From Chitinophaga filiformis (GTDB lineage Bacteria; Bacteroidota; Bacteroidia; Chitinophagales; Chitinophagaceae): a stretch of DNA of 64,000 nucleotides. The notes under the pieces were generated by a model. It was given only the letters and a program-made list of their open reading frames with translations. It was not told the DNA's origin and searched no databases. Positions 17,331 to 25,596 of the stretch are shown one piece after another; the first letter of the stretch is position 1, and each line of letters starts with the position of its first letter. The position numbers were made by a program, and so were the translations under genes. The DNA lies in contig NZ_FNBN01000001.1 of NCBI RefSeq assembly GCF_900102545.1, positions 301,198 to 365,197 of the forward strand. The letters run 5' to 3'.

Positions 17331-17458
17331 AGGCATAAAACGCCAAAAGTTAATCTTGCAGATACAGCGAAGATGAAGATTTATTTATACACCCTAGATC
17401 TGGTAGGAAAGCGACTGGTAATAGCACCGTAAACTCAAACTGCATTCAACTACGCAAC

Positions 17459-17491
17459 AAAACCTTGCAGAAACAACTCCTGCAAGGTTTT
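17459..17491. terminator. Bidirectional terminator between convergent genes
   Basis: Perfect 12-bp arms AAAACCTTGCAG and CTGCAAGGTTTT around a 9-base loop. It ends the rightward gene at 17330 and the leftward lipoprotein gene ending at 17512. Confidence 0.9.
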
Positions 17492-17511
17492 ATAATTTCT
17501 TTGAATACAGG

Positions 17512-17958
17512 TTATTGTTTCACCAGTGTATATGTCATCCTATCCCCCTGCGTAATCCCATTCTCTACATAACAGATCAAAGTCTTACAATCATAACTGG
17601 TAATAATGCCATGCTGCAGTACACCATTTATGTTAATGGTATGCCCCTCCACATCCCAGGTACCCTTTTCTACTTCATGTGACGAACAAACAGTACCGGC
17701 GTCTCTGTTTTCATAATTACCATCGTTTCCCAGCACCAGGATATTGTCCTTTTCGCAATCTTCCATATACTGCAGGTAGTTCACAGGCTGCGCTGATGCG
17801 CTCTGCTTATATTCTAAAGCGGTAAGCTTATAAGATCCGGTAAGGTTAGCCTTACTGATTTCGCAACCGGACGGTTTATCCTCATCTTTTTTACAGGAGA
17901 AAAACATGCTGGCAGATACCATTACCATTAAAGTCCATTTCATAGATGTTGTTTTCAT
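17512..17958 (-). CDS. Lipocalin-like lipoprotein
   Basis: A 148-residue lipoprotein with signal MKTTSMKWTLMVMVSASMFFSC and lipid-modified Cys22. The mature part has the small-lipocalin layout common in Bacteroidota: LTGSYKLTALEY near the start, a KGTWDVEGHTININ strand pair, and a closing MTYTLVK strand. Several Cys residues may form disulphides. The gene is transcribed from the minus-strand copy of a divergent promoter pair shared with the lipoprotein gene at 18145. Confidence 0.8.
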   Translation of the reverse strand: MKTTSMKWTLMVMVSASMFFSCKKDEDKPSGCEISKANLTGSYKLTALEYKQSASAQPVNYLQYMEDCEKDNILVLGNDGNYENRDAGTVCSSHEVEKGTWDVEGHTININGVLQHGIITSYDCKTLICYVENGITQGDRMTYTLVKQ

Positions 17959-17989
17959 ACATTTTCGCTTAAGTGAATATTATTGGTTT

Positions 17990-18026
17990 TAACAGTAGTA
18001 CCCCCTGCTGAGGACAAAGGGTTGGG
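17990..18026 (-). promoter_or_regulatory. ECF-like promoter, leftward copy
   Basis: Read on the minus strand: CCCAACCCTT (18026-18017), 12 bases, then GGGGTACTACTGTTA (18004-17990). AAC to GGTA spacing is 18 bases, right for an extracytoplasmic-function sigma factor. The lipocalin-like gene starts 32 bp downstream. Confidence 0.6.
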
Positions 18027-18057
18027 GAAATAGTAAAAAATATTTTTTTGGGGGATA

Positions 18058-18093
18058 CCCAACCCTTCTAAAAAAAATGGGGTATTGCTATTA
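18058..18093 (+). promoter_or_regulatory. ECF-like promoter, rightward copy
   Basis: CCCAACCCTT (18058-18067), 11 bases, then GGGGTATTGCTATTA (18079-18093). AAC to GGTA spacing is 17 bases. The first element is identical to the leftward copy and the second matches it at 12 of 15 positions. The two copies form a near-symmetric dyad centred on an AAAAAATATTTTTT tract near 18042. Confidence 0.6.
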
Positions 18094-18144
18094 GTACCGG
18101 TTTATACCGAAGTGCAGAGATTTCAAAAATTAGTAGTTATTTTA

Positions 18145-18987
18145 ATGAATAAAGAGAACGGTATCAAGATGAAGTATGCAGCGTTAATGCTCGGTCTAGT
18201 TTGTGTGACAGCCTGCGGTACGGCCATGAAGCTGGCGGTACCTGAAAAATTCAAGGAACAGGCTACCATGCAACATGTACATGGCTCCAGGGGGAATAAA
18301 ATGTCATTTGCCAATATCACCACCTCGAAAATAAAAAGGGGGATACATATTAAGTATCCGGGTTGGGGTCGCAGCTTTTTCCTGGAAAACCTGTTATGGA
18401 ACCGGGCAGGGATCTCAAAATCTGAGGTAGTTGAAAAGGAAAAAGCGGGATTCCGGTATGCGCTGACAGATGGAAAGACAACAGTACAGGTGTATGCTGC
18501 TGAAAAGCAGATCATCAAAACACATGATTTTGAAATGCCGAACTCTCCCGCTATCTTTAAAAGTTTCGAGATTTTACAGCATTATGAATATATATTCTCA
18601 GCCCTCATCAGTGCAGATACAACGCAGAGCGTTAGCTGGGAACTGATGATGACCAATCTGTATGACCGGGCGTCTGAAGGCGACAACAATCCTTTCACTT
18701 TTATCAAACAGGCAGATAACGGACTGGCAACCAATGGCACAGACACGATCATTATAAAGCCCTTAAGCATCAAGAAAACAGAACTGGCTAATGGTAAAAC
18801 AGGTCAATTGCCGTTTAAACTGCTATCAGGGTATGAGCTGAGCATCGATGGTGGTGTGATCGCGATCATTGACCTGATTGACCAGAACGTATGGTTTTAC
18901 AATGAACTGACTGCTGAGGAAAAATTAAATGTTAGCGCCATTACAACAGCGCTCTTAGCCAGGAAAGTGCATGATACGAAATGGTGA
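18145..18987 (+). CDS. Lipoprotein of unknown function
   Basis: About 280 residues from the ATG at 18145; an ATG at 18169 (MKYAALMLGLVCVTAC) is an equally good start. Both give a lipobox VTAC, so the product is a lipoprotein. The mature protein shows beta-rich stretches (HIKYPGWGRSFFLENLLWNR, LPFKLLSGYELSIDGGVIAI) without a recognised domain. It is driven by the rightward ECF-like promoter at 18058-18093 and precedes the sigma factor gene by 72 bp, so it may be a member of that sigma factor's regulon. Confidence 0.65.
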   Translation: MNKENGIKMKYAALMLGLVCVTACGTAMKLAVPEKFKEQATMQHVHGSRGNKMSFANITTSKIKRGIHIKYPGWGRSFFLENLLWNRAGISKSEVVEKEKAGFRYALTDGKTTVQVYAAEKQIIKTHDFEMPNSPAIFKSFEILQHYEYIFSALISADTTQSVSWELMMTNLYDRASEGDNNPFTFIKQADNGLATNGTDTIIIKPLSIKKTELANGKTGQLPFKLLSGYELSIDGGVIAIIDLIDQNVWFYNELTAEEKLNVSAITTALLARKVHDTKW

Positions 18988-19059
18988 TCGGCAGATTGGA
19001 AAAGAGATGAACGGGAGTATTATAATGTGAGAAATTGAAGTAAACGGAGTAATTAACAA

Positions 19060-19593
19060 CTGGAGCAGGATCTAAGTAATATTATCATTGATTGTCGCAA
19101 TGGCAATAGGAAAGCGCAGGAGCAACTATACCGGCAGCTTTATGGCTTTGCAATGGCTATTGCGATGCGTTATGCTGTTGATGAACATGAGGCTGCGGAT
19201 ATCCTGACCCATGCCTTCGTGAAAATGTTTCGGAGTATCCAGTCGTTCGATGTAACCAAAGGGAACTTCCACGGCTGGCTGAAAAAGATCATCATCAATG
19301 AGTCATTGGATCTTATCAAACAACGCAGTCGCTTCAGTAGCGTGGAACTGGAAACAATGGAGGAACCATCTGTCAATAACAGTGTCATCGAAAAAACAGA
19401 TGCTGCCGCAATACTGGCACTGGTGAGACGGCTGCCACCTGCTACGCATGCCGTCTTTGTCTTGTATGCCATTGACGGCTACACCCACAGAGAAATTGCG
19501 GAACAATTGAACATCAGTGAGGGTACCAGCAAATGGCATTTAAGTGAGGCAAGAAAAATTCTCCAACAAAAATTAACAGCAATAAAAACTTAG
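19060..19593 (+). CDS. ECF-type RNA polymerase sigma factor with non-ATG start
   Basis: About 177 residues. Sigma region 2 runs from IIDCRNGNRKAQEQLYRQLY through DEHEAADILTHAFVKMFRSI and GNFHGWLKKIIINESLD; region 4 is LPPATHAVFVLYAIDGYTHR to EIAEQLNISEGTSKWHLSEA. The first in-frame ATG (19153) falls inside region 2 and would delete its first helix. The frame is open upstream only to a TAA at 19054 and offers no ATG, GTG or TTG. CTG at 19060, with GGAG at 19046-19049, is the best start. The stop overlaps the GTG of the next gene, so the pair is coupled. Confidence 0.8.
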   Translation: MEQDLSNIIIDCRNGNRKAQEQLYRQLYGFAMAIAMRYAVDEHEAADILTHAFVKMFRSIQSFDVTKGNFHGWLKKIIINESLDLIKQRSRFSSVELETMEEPSVNNSVIEKTDAAAILALVRRLPPATHAVFVLYAIDGYTHREIAEQLNISEGTSKWHLSEARKILQQKLTAIKT

Positions 19594-20189
19594 TGAATAC
19601 TCCCACACCATACGAAAAATTAATAGCAGAAAAGCTGGACCAGGTGCCTGTTCCCGATATGGCGGACAGTATCTGGGCTAGTATTGAAATGCAGTTGGAT
19701 GTGGATGCAAACACCCCAGATAATACTTCTACGCCTAAAAAAGCTACAAAATTCAAGGGTAAGGGCTGGTATGGTGCAGCTGGTGCGGCAACTATTGCCG
19801 TTGCACTGTGGTGGTTTACCAACCATAAAGATCCGATACCTGAAAAAGGAACACCGGCACCACCTCCGCCGACAATTGAAGTACCGATAACAATTCCTGA
19901 CAGCACATCAGAGAAGCCTGTTGAAAGGAAACCAATTGTTCCTGTCCCCCGGGAAAAGAACACGGCGCCCGTTATTGATATACCCCCTGTTGTTCCGGAA
20001 TTTGATTCCACTACCTGGCAAGTCCTGCCACCGGCTAAACCGGATTCACAGGTTGAGAGATACCGTCGCGCGTTTCCCCCTGCCGTTGATTCCGTCAATA
20101 CCCGCCCGATTAAAAAAAGCAGGGGTGTAAAAGGTATTACAGAAGACGATTACCGGCTATCTGTCGACTCGACCCATAAACCGAAATAA
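19593..20189 (+). CDS. Probable anti-sigma-type membrane protein
   Basis: A 198-residue protein starting with GTG at 19593, overlapping the sigma factor's stop by one base. The N-terminus (YEKLIAEKLDQVPVPDMADSIWASIEMQLD) is a short helical cytoplasmic segment of the kind found on Bacteroidota anti-sigma partners. One transmembrane helix follows (about 62-78, AGAATIAVALWWF), then a long Pro-rich periplasmic tail of about 115 residues. No zinc-binding anti-sigma motif is visible. Role as the partner of the sigma factor is inferred from coupling and topology. Confidence 0.65.
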   Translation: MNTPTPYEKLIAEKLDQVPVPDMADSIWASIEMQLDVDANTPDNTSTPKKATKFKGKGWYGAAGAATIAVALWWFTNHKDPIPEKGTPAPPPPTIEVPITIPDSTSEKPVERKPIVPVPREKNTAPVIDIPPVVPEFDSTTWQVLPPAKPDSQVERYRRAFPPAVDSVNTRPIKKSRGVKGITEDDYRLSVDSTHKPK

Positions 20190-20215
20190 TATTGATCACT
20201 GCCACTTGAAAAATG

Positions 20216-20244
20216 GAAACCCGCTCTCAGATGGAGCGGGTTTC
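20216..20244. terminator. Bidirectional terminator between sigma operon and T9SS cargo gene
   Basis: Perfect 11-bp arms GAAACCCGCTC and GAGCGGGTTTC around TCAGATG, followed by T-rich DNA. Convergent genes end at 20189 and 20292. Confidence 0.88.
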
Positions 20245-20291
20245 CTGTTTTTATGCTGCTTTTCCGTTGACTAAAGGCTCATGAAAAGACC

Positions 20292-23200
20292 TTACTCCCT
20301 GATAATTTTCACACTGCTTACTTTACCATTATGCACCAGTTTTACCAGGTACATACCTGCCGGCAATGCACCCGCAGATACTGTTCTCGTATATGTTCCC
20401 GCTGTAAGCTGTCCGTTTACAGGTACCAGCAATTGTTTGCCACTCATATCATATATGGCCAGCGTAGTGCGTCCATTTGATGGCAGGTTGAATTTCACCG
20501 TAAAGGTGGCGCCGGCAGGATTAGGATATACAGTCAATGCCGACAGGCTAGTTGTCTTGCTGGCAGCAAAGCTTGCAGTTGTTTTAATTTTCACCTCCGC
20601 ATAGCTGTTCCACGCATTTACGTTGTTACCATGTCCGAGGATCCGTATATACTTCGCAGCTTTTGCAGCGAAGCTGAAGCTCTCAAAGCTGAGTGAAGTA
20701 CCACTACTTTGCAGGCCGGTAGCTGCATTACTCCAACCGGTACCATCCTGACTTACCAGCACATCAAATAGCGCACGGCGGGTATCGCCTTTATAAAATG
20801 CGATATCCACACCTGTGACAGTAGCAGTGCTACCCAGGCAGAACTGTATCCACTGCCCGTCTCCACTTGCTGACCAACGGGTATTGAGATCGTTGTCAAT
20901 TGCATTGGCTGCCACATTTCCGTCGTCGCTGCTCGCAGCAACGGGAACACAGTTTGGATCGCCTATAGAATCAGCAATGATAGTAAGCTGCGGCGTATTG
21001 GCGCCCGCCTCTTTTGCATTCAGCAATATACGCGGATCGTGTGCCTGCTGGCTTTTCAGTGCCAGTGTTATTTTCTTCCTGCCAGCGGCCAATTCACGCT
21101 GTACGTAACTGGTTACATCCCATGTGTAATATTTTGCCGTTCCATTTGTAAGTACGGCAGACGATAAAAGCGTGGTATCTGCAGCTGGTTTATTATTCCA
21201 GGTAATCGTCTTTTCAGACCAGGTAGTGTTGCTTACCGCGTAGACGCCCACCGGTACACTAATGGCCGTAGTACCATCCACATTACCATATACTTTCAGT
21301 ACCACAGATGATACGGCGCTTGCTCTGTTGGTCAGATCAAAGGTAAGATAGGACTCGCGGGCATTATTCGACTGTCCGGCAGGAGCTACTTTCGTAATAA
21401 GCAGTGTGGAATCGGTAACACCGAACGTAGTTGCTGCATTAGATCCATCTCTTACATATGCATCCTGTACGGGCGACAGGTTGATTGTAGCGGGCGCTAT
21501 TTTAAATATTGCCACGAAGGTAGTATCATTATCAGTGATCCTAATATTCTGCACTCTTGCGCCTCCATGTGCCCAATGATCGAAAACATAGGTTACGCCG
21601 TTAAGCGTTTGCGGCGAAGGAGCATCCATTGCCCTGACCATACCGGATAAAGTCGGTGAGGAGTACGGTGTGGTAAAAGGAATATCATTGAGACGGAGCT
21701 GCAAACCTGCAGGTTCTGTTTTCAGCGTTATATTGGATGTAACAGGGAACAGTTCCACATAAGTGGTATCCGCCTCTCCCCTGCTATCTTTTACGGAAAG
21801 GTAGATACGATACCAGATGTCTGTTTCCGTATGCCCTTCATCTGAAATAATAAAAGTGCCTGCTTTGATACTGTCGCGCAATTCCGGCCCCGGGTGAATA
21901 TGATTCGCATGATGGAAATCTACCCACCAGTTAAACACATTGGCCGGAAGATTGCCATCTTCTGCATCAGTACCAGTGCCTGCAAATGAAACGGTATCGC
22001 CGGCACGGAACTTGGCATTGTTGGCAGGTGCCGTAATCGTAGCTACAGGTAAAACATTAGGTTTGGCCACAGTCAGTTTTGCACTACTGCTGGTGGCACT
22101 GCCGGCACTGTTGGTCACTACTACACTGTAAAGACCTGAATCTGCCGGTTGTACATTCGTAATCGAATAACTGGCTGCTGTTGCATTAGTGATATTGGTT
22201 CCATTCTTTCGCCACTGGTAGGTAGGTGCAGGATTGCCGGTAGCTATTACGCTAAAGGTAGCAGTTTGCCCCTGAGGTACGGTAATGGATTGTGGTTGTG
22301 TAGTAATCGCAGCCGCCTGTGTACCTGTGTAAATAAGTTTGTAGAGCGCACCATTATCCCTGCTAAGGAAATAAAGGTTTCCGTCAATACCCTGTTTAAT
22401 GTAAACAAGTCCGCCGCCCAGGCCAGTAGCAAAAGCCGTTCTTGCAGGAGACGCAGGATTCAGGTAGTTGATCCATCCGCCGCAATAGTCCAGGAAGAAA
22501 TATTTACCATTGTAGGTAGCAGGATAATTGCTGATTGCCCCATTGAAGAATGTGCCACCATTGATAGCACAACCTTGTCCGTCGGGAGGAGTGCCGTCCC
22601 TGTTGGTGCTATACCTGTAAACCGGATTCGTTAGGCCGGTACAGTTAGATGAGCAGTTACCTTCCTGATCGGGCCATCCAAAGTTGCGGCCACTGGTAGT
22701 AGCATCGTTGATCTCTTCCCAGGTGGACTCACCCACGTCATTGATAAAGATCTTGCCGCTTACGGGATCAATAGCATTCGTAAACGGGTTTCGCAGGCCA
22801 TATGCCCAGACACGGCTACGGGCGGCGCCGCCGCTAAAGGGATTTCCCGAAGGTACCGTACCATCAGTATTGATACGTAATAGCTTTCCCATATAGCTAT
22901 CGAGGTTCTTAGCATTATCGCCGACTTTATTATCGCCTACTGATACATATAACTTACCATCGTTGCCGAAAGATAAGCCGCCTCCATTGTGATAGATAGC
23001 ACTCAATGTAGGCAGGTCCAGTAATGCTGTTTCAGCGCCAGCAACATCGCCTGTCATGGTAAAACGACTCACCCGGTTATGTGGGCCGGACGTGTTGGTA
23101 TAATACAGGTAGATGTAATGATTGGTGTTGAAGTTGGGATCTACAGCAATCCCTATCAGACCTCGTTCGCCACTGGCATTGACAGAAAGTGTGATAGCTG

Positions 23201-23426
23201 GTGTGGATAATAAACTACCGTTCTTAATAACACGCAACTGGCCTGTTTCCTGGCATACAAGAATACGGCCATCAGGAAGAAATGCCAGGGCAGCAGGACT
23301 GCTAAGACCACTGACCACCTGTACCCGCTGAAAATTGGCCGGTAGTGATTGTCCTCGGGACAAAGGCGATAAAAATAATAAGCATAACAATAATAGTAAG
23401 CTTGCAACAGTGTACATTTTTTCCAT
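20292..23426 (-). CDS. Secreted PQQ-type sugar-dehydrogenase-like protein with T9SS sorting domain
   Basis: About 1,044 residues from the ATG at 23424-23426 (MEKMYTVASLLLLLC, signal peptide); a start nine codons earlier is possible. Domains in order: a soluble glucose-dehydrogenase-like beta-propeller (about 25-365; LAFLPDGRILVCQETGQLRV, GERGLIGIAVDPNF, WAYGLRNPF, EEINDATTSGRNFGWPDQEG), an Ig-like domain (about 375-450), a PKD-like stretch (about 455-560), a DNRLRE/CBM96-like domain (about 645-820), an F5/8 type C discoidin-like domain (about 825-955), and a type A T9SS C-terminal sorting domain (VYPNPAGATFTVKFNLP to VKIIRE). It is thus exported through T9SS and probably surface-bound, oxidising or binding a polysaccharide-derived sugar. 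It is a single-gene unit. Confidence 0.88.
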   Translation of the reverse strand: MEKMYTVASLLLLLCLLFLSPLSRGQSLPANFQRVQVVSGLSSPAALAFLPDGRILVCQETGQLRVIKNGSLLSTPAITLSVNASGERGLIGIAVDPNFNTNHYIYLYYTNTSGPHNRVSRFTMTGDVAGAETALLDLPTLSAIYHNGGGLSFGNDGKLYVSVGDNKVGDNAKNLDSYMGKLLRINTDGTVPSGNPFSGGAARSRVWAYGLRNPFTNAIDPVSGKIFINDVGESTWEEINDATTSGRNFGWPDQEGNCSSNCTGLTNPVYRYSTNRDGTPPDGQGCAINGGTFFNGAISNYPATYNGKYFFLDYCGGWINYLNPASPARTAFATGLGGGLVYIKQGIDGNLYFLSRDNGALYKLIYTGTQAAAITTQPQSITVPQGQTATFSVIATGNPAPTYQWRKNGTNITNATAASYSITNVQPADSGLYSVVVTNSAGSATSSSAKLTVAKPNVLPVATITAPANNAKFRAGDTVSFAGTGTDAEDGNLPANVFNWWVDFHHANHIHPGPELRDSIKAGTFIISDEGHTETDIWYRIYLSVKDSRGEADTTYVELFPVTSNITLKTEPAGLQLRLNDIPFTTPYSSPTLSGMVRAMDAPSPQTLNGVTYVFDHWAHGGARVQNIRITDNDTTFVAIFKIAPATINLSPVQDAYVRDGSNAATTFGVTDSTLLITKVAPAGQSNNARESYLTFDLTNRASAVSSVVLKVYGNVDGTTAISVPVGVYAVSNTTWSEKTITWNNKPAADTTLLSSAVLTNGTAKYYTWDVTSYVQRELAAGRKKITLALKSQQAHDPRILLNAKEAGANTPQLTIIADSIGDPNCVPVAASSDDGNVAANAIDNDLNTRWSASGDGQWIQFCLGSTATVTGVDIAFYKGDTRRALFDVLVSQDGTGWSNAATGLQSSGTSLSFESFSFAAKAAKYIRILGHGNNVNAWNSYAEVKIKTTASFAASKTTSLSALTVYPNPAGATFTVKFNLPSNGRTTLAIYDMSGKQLLVPVNGQLTAGTYTRTVSAGALPAGMYLVKLVHNGKVSSVKIIRE

Positions 23427-23769
23427 AATAGTTTTTTGAGGGGAGGTTCTCATAACGAAATTTTAAGGATAAAGACTAGGGTTATATATACAGAATATAG
23501 GGAACAAAGCATGTCACAACACGTTGCTACATGTGTTTTCCTAATAATATAGGTTACAATTATCTCTACCGGGATTTATGGGTTATCTGCTACTTTACTG
23601 AAGTTATGCAAACGTTTGCTACAAAAGGCATACTATTTTCACATTTCTCAATACTATATTTTATGCGCTTAATTTATGTAAGGTAGGAAGGCTCCATTGT
23701 CACTGATACATGGTATTACGACAACGGCCTTCAGGTCCTGCGATCTGAAGGCCGTTGTCCCGGATAAGG
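23427..23769. other. Intergenic region between rpiA and the T9SS cargo gene
   Basis: A 343-bp non-coding stretch. It contains the rpiA terminator (23720-23759) and AT-rich DNA that should carry the promoter for the leftward T9SS cargo gene. Two similar short words, CGTTGCTACA at 23522 and CGTTTGCTACA further on, are present but no clear operator was identified. Confidence 0.5.
23720..23759 (-). terminator. Strong hairpin terminator after rpiA
   Basis: A perfect 15-bp stem, GACAACGGCCTTCAG with its complement at 23745-23759, around a 10-base loop. It lies 10 bp beyond the rpiA stop codon. Confidence 0.85.
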
Positions 23770-24486
23770 CTACACCGGATATATGTTCTTTACGCCATCC
23801 TCTCCTGATACTACCGCCTGATGTGCCATTCCGCGGAACAAGGAATGCTCTACCACTCCCGGGATCATTTTCACCTGGATATCCAGTTCTGTTGGATCAG
23901 GGAATACGTCGAAATACAGGTCAGCCAGCATATTGCCATTATCAGATATCGCTGCACCGATCTTTTCAGTGCTCATACGCTGGATAAATCTTGTTCCAGG
24001 GAACAACTCTCCCAACCTCCTGCTTACTATGCTCAATGCCTGTGGCAGGAATTCTATTGCTACAGGAAATTTCGGATTTAGTGTTGCCTGATATTTACCG
24101 GCATCTCCCAACAGTATAAACCTGTCTGCCGCCGATGCCAGCAGCTTTTCCATGGTATGAATGCCACCACCGCTTTTCAATGCATTCAGCTGCCTGTCGA
24201 ATACATCACAACCATCAAAATAGACATCAATCCTGCTGATAAACGAAGGAGCCACCAGTCTGAATCCTTTGGCGTGTAATAGCACGCTGGTCTCAAATGA
24301 GGAGCTGGTAAGCGTCAATGACTGCATCAACTTCGGATCTTCAGCAAGCAGTTCCGCCAGATAAGCGATCGTTTTGCCGCCACCTAATCCAATTGTTTGT
24401 CCGGCGCTGATTATCGACATAGCAGCTTTTGCCGCTTCCTGTTTGTGGTCTGTCATCCGTGGTAATATTTCAATAATATTACTCAT
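23770..24486 (-). CDS. rpiA: Ribose-5-phosphate isomerase A
   Basis: A 238-residue cytoplasmic enzyme interconverting ribose 5-phosphate and ribulose 5-phosphate in the pentose phosphate pathway. Family motifs are visible: GQTIGLGGGKTIAYLAELL (phosphate loop), TSSSFETSVLLHAKGF, the acidic SRIDVYFDGCDVF with catalytic Asp, the LKSGGGIHTMEKLLASAADRF glycine-rich loop, the Lys in DAGKY, and the C-terminal IPGVVEHSLFRGMA. Length agrees with the family. It could start ten codons later at MTDHKQE. It is the last gene of a leftward group with YdeI-like and DUF1761-like genes. Confidence 0.93.
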   Translation of the reverse strand: MSNIIEILPRMTDHKQEAAKAAMSIISAGQTIGLGGGKTIAYLAELLAEDPKLMQSLTLTSSSFETSVLLHAKGFRLVAPSFISRIDVYFDGCDVFDRQLNALKSGGGIHTMEKLLASAADRFILLGDAGKYQATLNPKFPVAIEFLPQALSIVSRRLGELFPGTRFIQRMSTEKIGAAISDNGNMLADLYFDVFPDPTELDIQVKMIPGVVEHSLFRGMAHQAVVSGEDGVKNIYPV

Positions 24487-24515
24487 TTTTTCTCAGCAGA
24501 CCAATGTGGTTCAGC

Positions 24516-25097
24516 TCATCTGAACTGCTTAGGCTTCAACTGTTGCCCGGCAAGTTCCACTATTTCGGCAATTCTCTTTTGCCTGGTTTCTGGTCGCTTT
24601 GCCAGCACAAGCCATTGTAAAATGCTTTTCTTAACAGACTTGCTTAAACCCACAAAATAAGCCTTTGCACCGGCATGAGACCTGAATGCTTTTTCAAGGT
24701 CTTTAGGTATTTTCAATTCTTCCACATCATCTAAAATAGACCAGGAACCATTTCGCTTTGCCACTTCGATGCTTTCGTAGCCCGCTTGTGTCATAAGTCC
24801 TTCTTCTATTAAGCGCTGCACCTTTCCCTTGTTGATCTTCGACCAGACGCTATTGGCTTTTCGCCGGGTGAAGAACTGCATAAATTTCTCATCGTCAAGC
24901 GGCCTTGCCGTACTGTCTATCCATCCGAAGCAAAGTGCTTCATCTACTGCATCGCTCCAGGTGATAGTAGCAGTATTTGCTTTCTTTTTGTAATAGACTA
25001 ACCAGATGGATTGCTGTGTACTGTGATGCTTCTGCAACCACTGCCGCCATTGCTGCCGGTTTGCCGGGCAAAAAGTTGTGATAGCCTTATCCTGCAT
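24516..25097 (-). CDS. YdeI/OmpD-associated-like protein
   Basis: A 193-residue protein starting with ATG at 25095-25097; the longer open frame upstream overlaps the DUF1761-like gene and is not family-like. Signatures include RQQWRQWLQKHHSTQQSIWLV, the TWSDAVDEALCFGWIDST motif, RRKANSVWSKINKGKVQRLI, and the closing LGLSKSVKKSILQWL-like and TRQKRIAEIVELA segments. The family is associated with bacteriocin tolerance or unknown stress roles. The gap to the upstream gene is only five bases, so it is in an operon under the WYL operator at 25545-25580. Confidence 0.85.
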   Translation of the reverse strand: MQDKAITTFCPANRQQWRQWLQKHHSTQQSIWLVYYKKKANTATITWSDAVDEALCFGWIDSTARPLDDEKFMQFFTRRKANSVWSKINKGKVQRLIEEGLMTQAGYESIEVAKRNGSWSILDDVEELKIPKDLEKAFRSHAGAKAYFVGLSKSVKKSILQWLVLAKRPETRQKRIAEIVELAGQQLKPKQFR

Positions 25098-25102
25098 AAT
25101 GC

Positions 25103-25516
25103 TTATTTCATAATAACCAGTATAATACTCACGAAGCAGATGCCTACCAAATGATAGGTGCCACTGATAACTCCATAAAGGATAGGACGGGGAATATTCG
25201 GGTTGATCGCAATGTTCACTGTATTGGCAAACAGATATCCGATACCTACCAGTAATGAAAATTTCAAAGCACTGCCAAAAGACTGAACATCCAGCGCATA
25301 GATCAGCACCGCGCTCGCCACTGTAATGACAAGAGAGCACAAGGCGGGTCCCACGATGAAAATTGGTTTGTTGGGCAACGTTTCATTTTCACGGCCCAAA
25401 GAGCGCCTGTAAGGCTTGTTAAAGAATAAAGTGAACCATAAGGCGCCGAGTATAAAATACCCTGCAAATGCTACTAAAACACTGATCCAGTTCAGATTGG
25501 CTAATTGACTAATCAT
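25103..25516 (-). CDS. DUF1761-like membrane protein
   Basis: A 137-residue protein with four transmembrane helices. The family pattern is LNWISVLVAFAGYFILGALW at the start, FFNKPYRRSLG, and the late NIAINPNIPRPILYGVISGTYH. Function is unknown. It is the first gene after a perfect -7 box (TAGCTTTG) and a TGACA-N6-TGTCA palindrome, and it follows the WYL regulator gene in the same direction, which suggests that regulator controls it. Confidence 0.85.
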   Translation of the reverse strand: MISQLANLNWISVLVAFAGYFILGALWFTLFFNKPYRRSLGRENETLPNKPIFIVGPALCSLVITVASAVLIYALDVQSFGSALKFSLLVGIGYLFANTVNIAINPNIPRPILYGVISGTYHLVGICFVSIILVIMK

Positions 25517-25544
25517 ACGAAAATTACTTTTTTTGTTGATGTCG

Positions 25545-25580
25545 CAAAGCTATAACCGGTGGTATGACAGCCTTATGTCA
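25545..25580 (-). promoter_or_regulatory. Promoter with palindromic operator for DUF1761-YdeI genes
   Basis: On the minus strand, TAGCTTTG (25552-25545) matches TAnnTTTG. Just upstream is TGACA-N6-TGTCA (25580-25565), overlapping the expected -33 position. This is the natural binding site for the adjacent WYL regulator and may explain control of the downstream genes. Confidence 0.6.
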
Positions 25581-25596
25581 GGGGTCAAAAAAGAAT

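Noticed and set aside
19514-20098. 194-codon leftward ORF over the anti-sigma gene
   Set aside because: Gly/Ser/Thr-rich shadow of the Pro-rich tail on the other strand; the rightward frame is coupled to the sigma factor and is the real one.
22149-22634. 161-codon rightward ORF inside the T9SS cargo gene
   Set aside because: It is antisense to a well-supported multi-domain protein, is Cys/Arg-rich without known motifs and has no operon context; a shadow of the real frame.
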